Assembly: GCF_025244845.1 (NCBI RefSeq)
Contig: NZ_CP104264.1
Coordinates: 1,302,001-1,366,000, forward strand
Source of the DNA: Arthrobacter sp. zg-Y1171
Lineage (GTDB): Bacteria > Actinomycetota > Actinomycetes > Actinomycetales > Micrococcaceae
Direction: 5' to 3'
Length of the DNA stretch: 64,000 nucleotides
In this document: positions 55,534-64,000 of the stretch, in pieces
How positions within the stretch are numbered: position 1 is the stretch's first letter
Layout: every line of letters begins with the position of its first letter
Notes under the pieces: model-generated
Seen by the model: only the letters and a program-made list of their open reading frames with translations
Database searches by the model: none
Told to the model about the DNA's origin: nothing
Translations under genes and position numbers: made by a program

Positions 55534-56538
55534 TCACCCGCGGGCGAGGATGGAGGAGGCCTCCTGGAGCGTGCTTCCCGAATCCTCGATGTGCGCGAGC
55601 TGCGGAGGCAGCTCGCGGCCCTTGCGCCGCATGGCCCCGGCCCAAAGCCTCCCGGCACGGTAGGAGGAGCGCACCAGCGGCCCGCTCATGACGCCGAGGA
55701 AACCCAGTTCCTCGGCTTCGGTGCTGATCTCGACGAATTCCTGCGGCTTGACCCAGCGGTCCACCGGCAGGTGGCGTTCGCTGGGGCGCAGGTACTGGGT
55801 GATGGTGATCAGGTCGCACCCGGAGTCCCGCAGGTCCTTCAGGGCGCCCGAGATTTCCGCTCGGGTCTCACCCATGCCCAGGATCAGGTTGGACTTGGTA
55901 ACCATGCCCATGTTCTGGCCCTGGGTGATGACGTCAAGGGACCGTTCGTAGCGGAAGGCGGGGCGGATGCGCTTGAACAGGCGCGGAACCGTTTCCACGT
56001 TGTGGGCGAAGACCTCGGGCAGGGCTTCGCAGATGTCGATGATGTGCTCCACTTTCCCGGAGAAGTCCGGAATCAGGATCTCGACGCCGGTGCCGGGGTT
56101 CAGCTCGTGGATTTTCCGGATCGTTTCGGCATAGAGCCAGACGCCCTCGTCTTCGAGGTCGTCGCGGGCCACGCCGGTGACCGTGGCGTAGCGCAGGTTC
56201 ATCTGCTGGACGGAGCGTGCCACCTTGGTGGGTTCCATCAGGTCCAGCGGTGAGGGCTTGCCGGTGTCGATCTGGCAGAAGTCGCAGCGCCGGGTGCATT
56301 CGGACCCGCAGATGAGGAACGTCGCTTCGCGGTCCTCCCAGCATTCGAAGATATTGGGGCAGCCCGCTTCCTCGCAGACGGTGTGCAGGCCTTCCTTCTT
56401 CACCTGCTTCTTCAGCTCCACGTATTCAGGGCCCATGTTTACCTTGGCCTTGATCCATTCGGGCTTTCGTTCCACGGGGACGGCGGCGTTGCGCTGTTCA
56501 ATGCGCAGCAGGCGCCGGCCTTCAGGGGCGAGGGTCAC
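55534..56538 (-). CDS. lipA: Lipoyl synthase (radical SAM)
   Basis: Inserts two sulfurs into octanoyl-lipoyl domains. 334 residues. It has the auxiliary cluster motif [12 protein letters not shown] (Cys-x4-Cys-x5-Cys) and the radical SAM triad CTRRCDFC (Cys-x3-Cys-x2-Cys), with ATFLICG between; the C-terminal RSSYRAG supplies the conserved serine. GTG start overlaps the lipB stop (GTGA), so lipB-lipA form an operon. Confidence 0.97.
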   Translation of the reverse strand: MTLAPEGRRLLRIEQRNAAVPVERKPEWIKAKVNMGPEYVELKKQVKKEGLHTVCEEAGCPNIFECWEDREATFLICGSECTRRCDFCQIDTGKPSPLDLMEPTKVARSVQQMNLRYATVTGVARDDLEDEGVWLYAETIRKIHELNPGTGVEILIPDFSGKVEHIIDICEALPEVFAHNVETVPRLFKRIRPAFRYERSLDVITQGQNMGMVTKSNLILGMGETRAEISGALKDLRDSGCDLITITQYLRPSERHLPVDRWVKPQEFVEISTEAEELGFLGVMSGPLVRSSYRAGRLWAGAMRRKGRELPPQLAHIEDSGSTLQEASSILARG

Positions 56539-57263
56539 AGCAGGGCTCCTTTCGGCCGGCCGCCGGCAGGGACGGCGCCGATGCCGGGGAAGTTCTTCGA
56601 GGGGGTGGTGCCGGTCAGGTCCGCCTCGCGGGCGGCAAGTTCGTCTTCCACGCGGGCGACGACGTCGGCCGGGGACACTGCTTGTCCCGTCTCGACGCTG
56701 ATCGACGTGGTTCCCGCGTCGCTGATGCCGCAGGCGATGATCTGGCTGTAGGGCGCCAGATCATTGCTGCAGTTCAGCGAGAATCCATGCATGGTGACAC
56801 CCTCGTGGACGCGGATACCGACGGCTGCAATCTTGCGGTCCGGACGCCCGAAAGGTTGCCCGTCTCCGCGGATCCACACCCCCGAACGCCCTTCGACCCG
56901 GACGCCGGGGATTTTGTAGTCCTGCAGCACGCTGATGACCGCCGCTTCCAGGGCGTCAACATAGGCCAGCACGCGCGCGGGATCGGCGAGCTTCAGGATC
57001 GGATATCCCACGAGCTGTCCCGGACCGTGCCAGGTCAGCTTCCCGCCCCGGTCCACGTTGACCACTTCAGTTCCGTCGAAAGGCCGCTCGTGCGGCTCCG
57101 TACGCCGTCCGGCGGTATATACAGGGGTGTGCTCAAGCAGCAGCACCGTGTTCGGCGCCTTGCCCTCACGTACCTGCCGGTGCAGTTGCTGCTGGAGGTC
57201 CCAGCCTGCTGAATATTCCACGTAGTGCGGAGACAGGCCTACGCGGGTGAACTCCAAAGCCAT
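56535..57263 (-). CDS. lipB: Octanoyl-[acyl-carrier-protein]:protein octanoyltransferase
   Basis: Moves octanoate from ACP to lipoyl domains, preparing the LipA substrate. 242 residues from the ATG at 57263, the usual N-terminus [15 protein letters not shown]; a further 14 in-frame residues upstream are unsupported. Motifs: [30 protein letters not shown], the catalytic Lys in [11 protein letters not shown] and the catalytic Cys in [17 protein letters not shown] box 7 bases before the ATG suggests a leaderless mRNA. Confidence 0.96.
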   Translation of the reverse strand: MALEFTRVGLSPHYVEYSAGWDLQQQLHRQVREGKAPNTVLLLEHTPVYTAGRRTEPHERPFDGTEVVNVDRGGKLTWHGPGQLVGYPILKLADPARVLAYVDALEAAVISVLQDYKIPGVRVEGRSGVWIRGDGQPFGRPDRKIAAVGIRVHEGVTMHGFSLNCSNDLAPYSQIIACGISDAGTTSISVETGQAVSPADVVARVEDELAAREADLTGTTPSKNFPGIGAVPAGGRPKGALL

Positions 57264-57276
57264 GGCCACTAGCCTA
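57261..57276 (-). promoter_or_regulatory. Candidate leaderless -10 box of lipB
   Basis: Minus-strand TAGGCT (57276-57271), seven bases, ATG (57263-57261). Confidence 0.4.
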
Positions 57277-57409
57277 GACCCCCGCAGACGTAATGTGGAC
57301 CACACTTCAGGCCTGCCCGGCCAGGGGCGTTTTCCTGGTCTTCCCGCGGGTCCCGCTACCTTGTGGATAACTGCTCCGCAGTCCGTGTGGAGGGTAAGAA
57401 TTTGCTTTC

Positions 57410-59350
57410 ATGGACACGACTCAGCCGGCGGAACCCCCGGCGGAACATCCCGCGGCCAGTGGCGGCAATCCGGTACCTCCCGCACCCGAGGTGCCCGGTT
57501 TCCGGGTAGAGCGATTGCTGGGAGTAGGCGGCAGCGCTGCCGTGTGGCTGGTGCGGGACGACGACGGCGCTCCGTTCGCGCTGAAAGTCCCGGCAACCGG
57601 TGGAGGCGGGGCGCTGAACGCCTTCGAAGCCCGACGGGAGGTCAATATCCTCGCCCGCCTGGAGCACCCGCATCTGCTGCGGATGTACGCGGTGGTCGAG
57701 ACGGATCACGGTGCGGGCCTCATCTGCGGATACGCGGCCGGCGGCAGCGCTGCGGGTCTGGTGGCTGCCCGGGGTCCGGTCCGGCCCGGAGAGGCGGTCA
57801 GCATCCTCGTGGGGATAGCCGAAGCCCTGGGGTACCTCCATGCCCGGGGTGCGGCACACGGGGACGTATCACCGGGCAACATCCTGTTAACTTCCGAGGG
57901 CAGGCCGCTGCTGGCGGATTTCGGCTCGGGTCGGCTGCTGGGAGAGCCCGGGGTACGGCGCCTGGGGACACCCGGGTTCTCTGCGCCGGAGAGCACGGAC
58001 GCCGCAGAGCCGGCGCTGGGGGCGGCAATGGATATGTATGCGCTGGCCGCCGCGGGCTGGTTTCTGCTGACCGGGCGGACTCCTCCGCCCAGCCGCGACC
58101 GTCCCCCGCTGTCGATTCTGGTTCCGGGGGTCGGCCGGGAGCTGCCGGCCCTGCTGGAAGCGGGATTGGCGGAGGATCCTGCCGAACGGCCCGCAGCCGA
58201 TGAATTTGCGGCGGCAGCGTTCCGGAGCGCTCCTGCGCTGCCGGTAGACCTGGTGGCCGCCGTCCATCCGGACGTTCATCCGGAGCTGCTGACGCGCCGT
58301 ACCGGTTCCGCGGGAGCCGGGACGGAGAAACGGAAGCACTGGCGGGGTAAGCGGGGTCCGTCCGGTGTAGCTGGAGGACCGGAACGGGGACGCAGCAGGG
58401 CGCTGGGACGAAGGCCTGGGCGCGGACGAGGGCAGGCGCGGGGAGTGGCCCGGAGGTCGGGTGCGGCGGGGAGGGGCTGGTGGGGAAATGTCCGGTGGGG
58501 AAGCGGCAGGCGGGGGAACGCTTTGCCAGGGGGCGGGACTGACGCGGATCGGGCACCGGTGGTTCGGGAGCGGAGCGTCGAAGAGAATGCCGCCCGGGGC
58601 CAGGCACCGGGGACCCGCAGGGACGGTCGGCACGTTCAGCGCGGCCGCGGGTCCCGTAGTTCCCCCATGGGAAGCAGGGTGTTCCCCGTGGCAGCCGCGG
58701 TGGTGGTTGTTGCGGTCCTGCTTCTTGCCGGGATAGCGCTCGCCGCCCCTGATCTCCTGCGTGCCCGTGGTGCCGGTGCCGGTGCCCCGGATAATCCACC
58801 CGGCGGTTCCCAGGGGGCTGCCCGGAGCACCTCCGCTCCTTCGTCCGCTCCTGCCCGGACACCAACGCCGGAAGCTTCAACGCCGGAAGCTCCAACACGG
58901 CCCGCACCGGGGGGACCCGCAGAAACCGTGGAGTCACTCCGGGCAGTGACCGCGGCGGAGGATCCGGCAAAGGCCCTGCCCGCGCTCGCCGAACTGCGGA
59001 GCAGGGCCTTTGCCAGTGCGGACCCGTCGCTGCTTCAGTACGTGAATGCCCCGGGGTCGGAAGCGCTGCAGGCCGATCAGGAGCAGGTTGCGCGGCTCGC
59101 TGCTGAAGGGCATGCCCTGTCCGGACTGGTCATGGAGGCAGCCGTGGTGGACGGCAGCGGGGCTGCCCCGGCGGCGCAGGGAACGGCAACGGCGGAGCTG
59201 CACGTTCGGTTGCGGGTATCCGGCTACACGCAGGTAGACAGCGCCGGTGCGGTGCTGCGTCACGGGCAGGCACAGCAGCAGGAGGTGCTGCTGATGCTGG
59301 TGCGAAGCGGGGGAGAATGGCGGATCAGCCGCATCCTGGCTCCGCAATGA
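57410..59350 (+). CDS. Membrane Ser/Thr protein kinase lacking the HRD arginine, with Arg/Gly-rich linker
   Basis: 646 residues. Kinase domain about 31-280: glycine loop GVGGSAAV (38-45), Lys59 in FALKV, catalytic loop HGDVSPGN (150-157, Gly instead of the usual Arg) and DFG (170-172). The essential Lys and both Asp residues remain, so it is probably active as a non-RD kinase. A linker of about 125 residues (300-425) is extremely Arg/Gly-rich with codon use unlike the rest. A transmembrane helix (about 426-448) and an extracellular domain (about 495-646) ending EWRISRILAPQ, suggestive of an NTF2-like fold, follow. No PASTA repeats. ATG with GGAGGG upstream. Confidence 0.85.
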   Translation: MDTTQPAEPPAEHPAASGGNPVPPAPEVPGFRVERLLGVGGSAAVWLVRDDDGAPFALKVPATGGGGALNAFEARREVNILARLEHPHLLRMYAVVETDHGAGLICGYAAGGSAAGLVAARGPVRPGEAVSILVGIAEALGYLHARGAAHGDVSPGNILLTSEGRPLLADFGSGRLLGEPGVRRLGTPGFSAPESTDAAEPALGAAMDMYALAAAGWFLLTGRTPPPSRDRPPLSILVPGVGRELPALLEAGLAEDPAERPAADEFAAAAFRSAPALPVDLVAAVHPDVHPELLTRRTGSAGAGTEKRKHWRGKRGPSGVAGGPERGRSRALGRRPGRGRGQARGVARRSGAAGRGWWGNVRWGSGRRGNALPGGGTDADRAPVVRERSVEENAARGQAPGTRRDGRHVQRGRGSRSSPMGSRVFPVAAAVVVVAVLLLAGIALAAPDLLRARGAGAGAPDNPPGGSQGAARSTSAPSSAPARTPTPEASTPEAPTRPAPGGPAETVESLRAVTAAEDPAKALPALAELRSRAFASADPSLLQYVNAPGSEALQADQEQVARLAAEGHALSGLVMEAAVVDGSGAAPAAQGTATAELHVRLRVSGYTQVDSAGAVLRHGQAQQQEVLLMLVRSGGEWRISRILAPQ

Positions 59351-59386
59351 GGCAGCAGCCTACACGGACAAGGCAGCAGCGAAAGA

Positions 59387-59401
59387 TAGGATCGTCCCAT
59401 G
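59387..59401 (+). promoter_or_regulatory. Candidate leaderless -10 box of the tricorn protease gene
   Basis: TAGGAT (59387-59392), six bases, ATG at 59399; no ribosome site. Confidence 0.45.
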
Positions 59402-62400
59402 AGTCCAACTGCATACCTCCGTTACCCCGATCTGCACGGGAACCTCGTCACCTTTGTCGCCGAAGACGATGTCTGGATGGCTCCCGTGGGCGGTGGCCGT
59501 GCCTGGCGGGTCTCCGCGATGCAGCTGCCGGCCCGTAGCCCGAAGTTCTCCCCGGACGGAACCCGGCTTGCCTGGCAGGTGGTTCAGGGCGGTGCACCGG
59601 AAATCGTCACGGCAGACGTTGACGGCGGGAACTTCCGGCAGCTGACCTTCTGGGGCAGCCAGAGCACGCGCCTGAAGGGATTCAACTCCGCCGGAGCGGC
59701 CATTGCCACGTGCTCCGTGGAACAGGAGGATAACCGGCTCCGCTGGGCCTTCGCGGTTCCTCTCGACGGGTCGGCGCCGGTCAAGCTTCCGTACGGCCCG
59801 GTGGAAACCATTGCCGAGGGCCCCGCAGTCGGCGATGAACGCCCGATGGTGATCGGCAGTCTGCTCACCCGGGAGCAGGCATGGTGGAAGCGCTACCGCG
59901 GCGGCACCGCAGGAAAGCTCTGGATCGACGCCGACGGCAACGGGGAATTCCTCCGCCTCGTCCCGGAACTGGACGGCAACCTGTCGGACCCGATGTGGAT
60001 CGACGGCCGGGTGGTCTTCCTTTCGGACCACGAAGGCTACGGCAACCTCTACTCGGTGACACCCCAGGGGGAGGATCTCCGCCGGCACACCGACTTCGAA
60101 GGATTCTATGTTCGGCACGCCTCCTCCGACGGCAGCCGCATCGTGTTCGAATCCGCAGGACGCATCTGGCTCCTGTCCTCGCTGGACGCCGAAGCAGAGC
60201 CGCTGGACATCGTCCTGGGCTCAGCCGGCACTGCCCGCCGGCCGCGTCCGCTCAACGTCGCAAAGCACCTGTCAGCGGTTGTTCCCGATACCAAGGGAAC
60301 CGCCAGCGTGGTGGAGAGCCACGGAACCCTGCACTGGCTGACCCACCGGGACGGGCCGTCGCGCGTGATCGAGGCAGATTCGACCGTCCGCGCCCGTCTG
60401 GGCAGGCCGTTGGACGGGTCCCGTGCCGTGTACGTGGCGGACCGCGGCGGCGAAGAAGCGATCTACATCAAGGACGTTTTCGCCGAGCTCGGCACGGTGG
60501 CGGCCAGTCCGGCTGCCACGGAACGAGTCACCGGAGGGATTCCGGCTGCCGGCTCCGGTGAGGGCAACGGTTTGGTTCTGCCCAGCCCGGTGTCCGCTTC
60601 CGGAGCTGCCGTTTCGGCCGCCCGGGAATCCGGGATCAGGGAATCGGGGCACGACGTCGGGACGGAGGGCGCCGAATCGGCACCTACAGGAGCGCCGGAG
60701 GCCGGGGCAGCTGCCGAGACCATCCGGGTAGGGTTCGACCGCCCCACCCGCGTCAGCCGGCTCGTTGCCAGCCCGGACGGACAGCACGTGGGCGTCTCCA
60801 CCGAATACGGTGAAGTGTTTGTGCTGGACGTGGCCACCGCCGAGCTGATCCCCGTTGCGTCTTCCGACTTCGGGGCCGTCGACCAGCTTGCTTTCTCCCC
60901 GGACTCGCAGTGGCTCGCCTGGGCTGAACCGTCCAGCGGCGAAGGCCGGTCGCGGATACGCCTGCGGTCCGTGCGGGATACAGCAGCGCCCGTAGTGGAT
61001 ATAACCGACGGCCGGTTTAGCGACCATGATCCTTCGTTTACCACCGACGGCCTTTATCTGGCGTTCCTTTCGGAGCGCAGCTTCGACCCGGTGTACGACA
61101 CCCACCGGTTCGACCTCAGCTTCCCGTCCTCCACCAAACCCTTCCTGGTGGCGCTGGCCGCCGGGACGCCGTCGCCGTTCGGGCCGTCGGTATCCGGCAC
61201 TTCCCCCGCTGCCTCCAAGAACACGGCGGCGTCCGGAACCGAGGCAGACGCGCCGCAGGACACGGTGCCGCCGGTGCAGGTGGACGCCGAGCGGATCGGT
61301 GACCGCCTGATTGCCGTGCCGGTGCCCCAGGGACGCTACGAAAAGCTCCGGGCCGCAGAGGGCGGACTTCTCTGGCAGTCCTCGGATATCTACGGGGTGA
61401 CCGGCGACGGCCGCGCATCGGCAGCAGACCGTGATCCGGCTGCCAGGCTGGAGCGCTTTGACCTGGAGAAGAAGGACGTATCGGTCCTGGTTCCGGCGCT
61501 GGACGATTTCGAAGTCAGCGGCGACGGCACCAAGGTGGTGCTGAAGCACGAAGGCAGCGTCCGCATGGTTCCAGCAGTTTCCCGGGTGGAAGAGGACTCG
61601 GCCGAGAACATCCGCGTGGACCTGGAACGGATCCGGATACGGATCGATCCCGTGAAGGTGTGGGGACAGGCCTTTGATGAGGCCTGGCGCCTGCAGCGTG
61701 ACTTCTTCTGGGCACCGGACATGGGCGGGCTCGATTGGGACGGTGTCCACGCCCGGTACCGGCCGCTGGTCCAGAACCTCGGAAGCCATGACGACCTCGT
61801 GGACCTGCTCTGGGAAATGCACGGGGAACTCGGCACGTCCCACGCCTATGTCACTCCCGTTCCGGTCACCGAGCAGGGCTCGGGCGGTCAGGGTTTCCTC
61901 GGTGCGGATCTGCGCCCCGGCGCCGGCGGCTGGGAAGTGGTGCGGATCCTCGGCGCCGAGTCCTCGGACCCGGCGGCCACGTCTCCCTTGACTGCGCCGG
62001 GTGCCGACGTCCACCCCGGTGACGTCATTGCCGCAGTGGACGGGCAGCCGGTTCCCCCGAACGAGGGACCGGCCGTCCTGCTCGCCGGAGCAGCCGGCAG
62101 GACGGTCGAACTGACCGTTGTGTCCGCCGGCAGCGACGGCGCGCCGGAACAGCGGCGGATCGCCGTCGTTCCGCTGCGAAGCGAGGAACGCCTGCGTTAC
62201 CAGAACTGGGTCAGTGCCAACCGGCGCCTCGTGCGGGAAGCCTCCAACGGTGAGTTCGGCTACCTGCATATCCCCGACATGATGGCCAACGGGTGGTCCC
62301 AGCTGCACCGGGACCTGGACCAGGAAGCATCCCTGCGTGGCCTGGTGGTCGACGTCCGGCGGAACCGGGGCGGACACACGTCCCAACTGGTTGCCGAGCT

Positions 62401-62971
62401 GATCGGCCGGAAAGTCACGGCATGGAGCGTTCCCCGCGGCGGCGCTCCCACCCCCTACCCGGCGCATGCACCGCGCGGTCCCGTAGTGATCCTGACGGAT
62501 GAATTCGCCGGATCCGACGGCGATATCGTCACCCAGGTGTCCAAGCTGCGCGGCATCGGCCCCGTCGTGGGCACGCGGACCTGGGGCGGCGTCGTCGGAA
62601 TCGACGGACGTTTCAACCTGGTCGACGGAACGGTGGTGAACCAGCCGCGGCACGCCTACTGGTTCACGGGCGGTGTCGGCTGGGACGTGGAAAACCGCGG
62701 GGTGGAGCCGGACATTGAGGTGGCCTTCCCGCCGCACGCCTATGTGGCCGGGGACGACCCGCAGCTGGAACACGGCGTGGGCATCCTGCGCGAAATGCTG
62801 TCTGAGCTGCCTACGGACGAACCGCCGGCCATGTCCGGCTACCGTAACCTCCAGCCCGCTCCGTTGCCGAAGCGGCCCCAGGAGCACACGGAAGAGGCGG
62901 ACCCGTCCTTGCCTGCACCGGTGAGTGCAGGTGCGGGAGCGGACGCAACGAGCCGGGACAGCCGGCACTAG
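59399..62971 (+). CDS. Tricorn-type protease (S41 family)
   Basis: A large cytosolic peptidase thought to trim oligopeptides left by the proteasome or other proteases. 1190 residues: two beta-propellers in the N-terminal half (repeated blades such as SPDGTRLAW and SPDSQWLAW), a helical C1 region (EAWRLQRDFFWAPDMGGLDWD), a PDZ domain (about 840-935) and the S41 catalytic domain with DEFAGSDGDIV, nucleophile Ser about 1039, and GTRTWGGVVG. Two Ala/Ser/Gly-rich insertions (about 374-440 and 590-622) interrupt the propellers. ATG at 59399; no signal peptide. Confidence 0.93.
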   Translation: MSPTAYLRYPDLHGNLVTFVAEDDVWMAPVGGGRAWRVSAMQLPARSPKFSPDGTRLAWQVVQGGAPEIVTADVDGGNFRQLTFWGSQSTRLKGFNSAGAAIATCSVEQEDNRLRWAFAVPLDGSAPVKLPYGPVETIAEGPAVGDERPMVIGSLLTREQAWWKRYRGGTAGKLWIDADGNGEFLRLVPELDGNLSDPMWIDGRVVFLSDHEGYGNLYSVTPQGEDLRRHTDFEGFYVRHASSDGSRIVFESAGRIWLLSSLDAEAEPLDIVLGSAGTARRPRPLNVAKHLSAVVPDTKGTASVVESHGTLHWLTHRDGPSRVIEADSTVRARLGRPLDGSRAVYVADRGGEEAIYIKDVFAELGTVAASPAATERVTGGIPAAGSGEGNGLVLPSPVSASGAAVSAARESGIRESGHDVGTEGAESAPTGAPEAGAAAETIRVGFDRPTRVSRLVASPDGQHVGVSTEYGEVFVLDVATAELIPVASSDFGAVDQLAFSPDSQWLAWAEPSSGEGRSRIRLRSVRDTAAPVVDITDGRFSDHDPSFTTDGLYLAFLSERSFDPVYDTHRFDLSFPSSTKPFLVALAAGTPSPFGPSVSGTSPAASKNTAASGTEADAPQDTVPPVQVDAERIGDRLIAVPVPQGRYEKLRAAEGGLLWQSSDIYGVTGDGRASAADRDPAARLERFDLEKKDVSVLVPALDDFEVSGDGTKVVLKHEGSVRMVPAVSRVEEDSAENIRVDLERIRIRIDPVKVWGQAFDEAWRLQRDFFWAPDMGGLDWDGVHARYRPLVQNLGSHDDLVDLLWEMHGELGTSHAYVTPVPVTEQGSGGQGFLGADLRPGAGGWEVVRILGAESSDPAATSPLTAPGADVHPGDVIAAVDGQPVPPNEGPAVLLAGAAGRTVELTVVSAGSDGAPEQRRIAVVPLRSEERLRYQNWVSANRRLVREASNGEFGYLHIPDMMANGWSQLHRDLDQEASLRGLVVDVRRNRGGHTSQLVAELIGRKVTAWSVPRGGAPTPYPAHAPRGPVVILTDEFAGSDGDIVTQVSKLRGIGPVVGTRTWGGVVGIDGRFNLVDGTVVNQPRHAYWFTGGVGWDVENRGVEPDIEVAFPPHAYVAGDDPQLEHGVGILREMLSELPTDEPPAMSGYRNLQPAPLPKRPQEHTEEADPSLPAPVSAGAGADATSRDSRH

Positions 62972-62986
62972 TCACCACACCCGGTT

Positions 62987-63025
62987 GATCGGCCCGGACC
63001 GCTGCACCAGCGGTCCGGGCCGATC
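62987..63025 (+). terminator. Perfect 18-bp hairpin after the tricorn gene
   Basis: GATCGGCCCGGACCGCTG, loop CAC and the exact complement, 16 bases after the stop. There is no T tract. In the rest of the 298-base gap to crcB only a small CGCCT/AGGCG dyad near 63173-63189 was noticed. Confidence 0.6.
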
Positions 63026-63269
63026 CGGACGGCGCCCGGTCAGGGAACGCGGCGGGCGGAGACAGACCCAATCGGCGCCGCACAGTGGATCTAGGCCTGC
63101 CGGCCGTTGAAGGCGGGAAAAGGCAGGAGTAACCTCAAAAACGGGTCTTTTCCCCCGATTCCCCACGGAATAACGCCTTATTCTTAGGCGTGGCCCCGGG
63201 CAACCCGTGCACGTGGCCTCCCAATCAGCCCGCGCCGATGCCGGGGCCCACCCATCCTCGAAGCAAGGA

Positions 63270-63725
63270 ATGAGTACCGGAATGCGCCCACAATACCTGC
63301 GCTGGGGCCCCATCGGACTTGTCGCCCTCGGAGGCGGAGCCGGTGCTGCCAGCCGCGAGGGCCTGTCCCTGGTCATACCGAACCTCGGTGAAGTGCCGGT
63401 GGCAATCCCGATCATCAACGTGGTCGGTGCCTTTCTGCTCGGCTACCTCTACGAGGCTGTCACTCGCCTGGACAGGTCCGGTCCGACAGGGAAGAACCTC
63501 AAACTGCTGCTCGGTACCGGTTTCTGCGGCGGCTTCACCACATACAGCTCGCTGGCCACCGACACCGCTGTACTCTTTCGCGACGGTTTTCCCTGGACCG
63601 CCATAATCTACGCCCTCGGCACGGTGATCGTCGGTGCCTGCGCCACTTGGGCGGGCATTGCCGCCGCAAGCGGTCTCCACGCCCGCGGCTCGGACCCGCA
63701 GCATAAGCAGGGGGATGCTTCATGA
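63270..63725 (+). CDS. crcB: Fluoride channel subunit CrcB/Fluc, first copy
   Basis: Exports fluoride as a dual-topology dimer. 151 residues with four helices and the family motifs GGGAGAASREGLS, PIINVVGAFLLGYLYE (central Asn) and GTGFCGGFTTYSSLATDT. The ATG at 63270 is taken because AAGGA precedes it; the next ATG (63282) would also give a normal protein. A tail of about 20 polar residues follows the last helix. The stop overlaps the second copy (ATGA). Confidence 0.92.
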   Translation: MSTGMRPQYLRWGPIGLVALGGGAGAASREGLSLVIPNLGEVPVAIPIINVVGAFLLGYLYEAVTRLDRSGPTGKNLKLLLGTGFCGGFTTYSSLATDTAVLFRDGFPWTAIIYALGTVIVGACATWAGIAAASGLHARGSDPQHKQGDAS

Positions 63726-64000
63726 CCCCCGGAATTTTCCTGCTGCTGGCGCTGGCCGGCGGGGTAGGTGCAACGGTGCGGTTCGTCATTGACGGACTCA
63801 TCCGCGCGCACCTCAAGACGCGCTTTGCCTGGGCAACAACCATCATCAACGTCTCCGGTTCCGTGGTGCTCGGCCTGCTCACCGGCCTCACCATCGAGCA
63901 CTTTGTGTCGACCGACCTCAGTATCGTGATCGGGACCGGCTTCCTCGGCGGCTACACCACCTTCAGCACCGCGAGCTACGAGACGGTGCAGTTGATTAAG
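63722..64000 (+). CDS. crcB: Fluoride channel subunit CrcB/Fluc, second copy (3' end outside window)
   Basis: ATG at 63722 overlapping the first copy. The 93 codons present read MTPGIFLLLALAGGVGATVRF, IINVSGSVVLGLLTGL and GTGFLGGYTTFSTASYETV, i.e. the same fold and motifs with distinct sequence. Paired crcB genes in Gram-positives encode two subunits that assemble as a heterodimer of opposite orientation, which the tight coupling here would favour. Confidence 0.92.
   Translation, partial: MTPGIFLLLALAGGVGATVRFVIDGLIRAHLKTRFAWATTIINVSGSVVLGLLTGLTIEHFVSTDLSIVIGTGFLGGYTTFSTASYETVQLIK

Noticed and set aside
60272..62968. 898-codon open frame on the minus strand opposite the tricorn gene
   Set aside because: It mirrors the plus-strand codons in high-GC DNA, lacks any domain or ribosome site, and the plus strand has clear tricorn motifs.
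63026..63269. Fluoride riboswitch upstream of crcB
   Set aside because: I looked for the conserved GATGG and CTGATG/CCTAC blocks in order and did not find them.

Overview
The window is GC-rich, densely packed chromosomal DNA from an actinobacterium, most likely Micrococcaceae and Arthrobacter-like. Supporting signs are frequent GTG/TTG starts, 4-base ATGA/GTGA gene overlaps, a division/cell-wall (dcw) cluster without ftsA but with sepF, yggT and divIVA downstream of ftsZ, polyphosphate glucokinase, glutamine synthetases glnA1 and glnA2 with glnE, and a MurE whose specificity motif is not the diaminopimelate type. No rRNA, tRNA, CRISPR array, insertion sequence or prophage was recognised. Almost everything is core genome.

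Layout. (1) 1-9.9 kb: tail of an unidentified gene, class II DAHP synthase, a PASTA Ser/Thr kinase, a LysM lytic transglycosylase, an Rv2175c-type DNA-binding protein, a polyprenyl diphosphate synthase with a lipoprotein, dinB and a DUF3040 membrane protein. The order resembles the pknL/Rv2175c/idsA2 neighbourhood of mycobacteria. (2) 9.9-31.8 kb: the dcw cluster mraZ-rsmH-ftsL-ftsI-murE-murF-mraY-murD-ftsW-murG-murC-ftsQ-ftsZ-pgeF-yggS-sepF-yggT-divIVA-lspA-rluD. It makes lipid-linked peptidoglycan precursor and builds the divisome; the regulatory DNA at mraZ, ftsZ and sepF is striking. (3) 31.8-40.8 kb: dnaE, hisD, nrdR, ppgK, map, a tiny unrecognised protein and panB, with a composite palindromic repeat between hisD and nrdR. 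(4) 40.9-53.5 kb: nitrogen metabolism (glnA2-glnE, a fused glutamine-type ABC transporter, glnA1) interleaved with a NUDIX protein, two alpha/beta hydrolases, a small exported protein behind a structured leader, an unknown 217-residue protein and an RDD membrane protein. (5) 53.5-64 kb: a nucleoside-sugar-epimerase-like reductase, DUF4191, lipA-lipB, a second Ser/Thr kinase lacking the HRD arginine, a tricorn-type protease and two overlapping crcB fluoride-channel genes, the last cut by the window end.

I found no clearly new multi-gene system. The best leads are regulatory: an array of GTGGRG boxes filling the mraZ promoter plus an inverted pair upstream; two adjacent perfect palindromes at the ftsZ promoter; 10-bp phased repeats before sepF; a recurrent leaderless layout (TANNNT, 6-7 bases, start codon) at a dozen genes; an AT-rich terminated segment after divIVA; and the 36.96-37.05 kb repeat. 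All functions are inferred from reading the sequence; no search was run.
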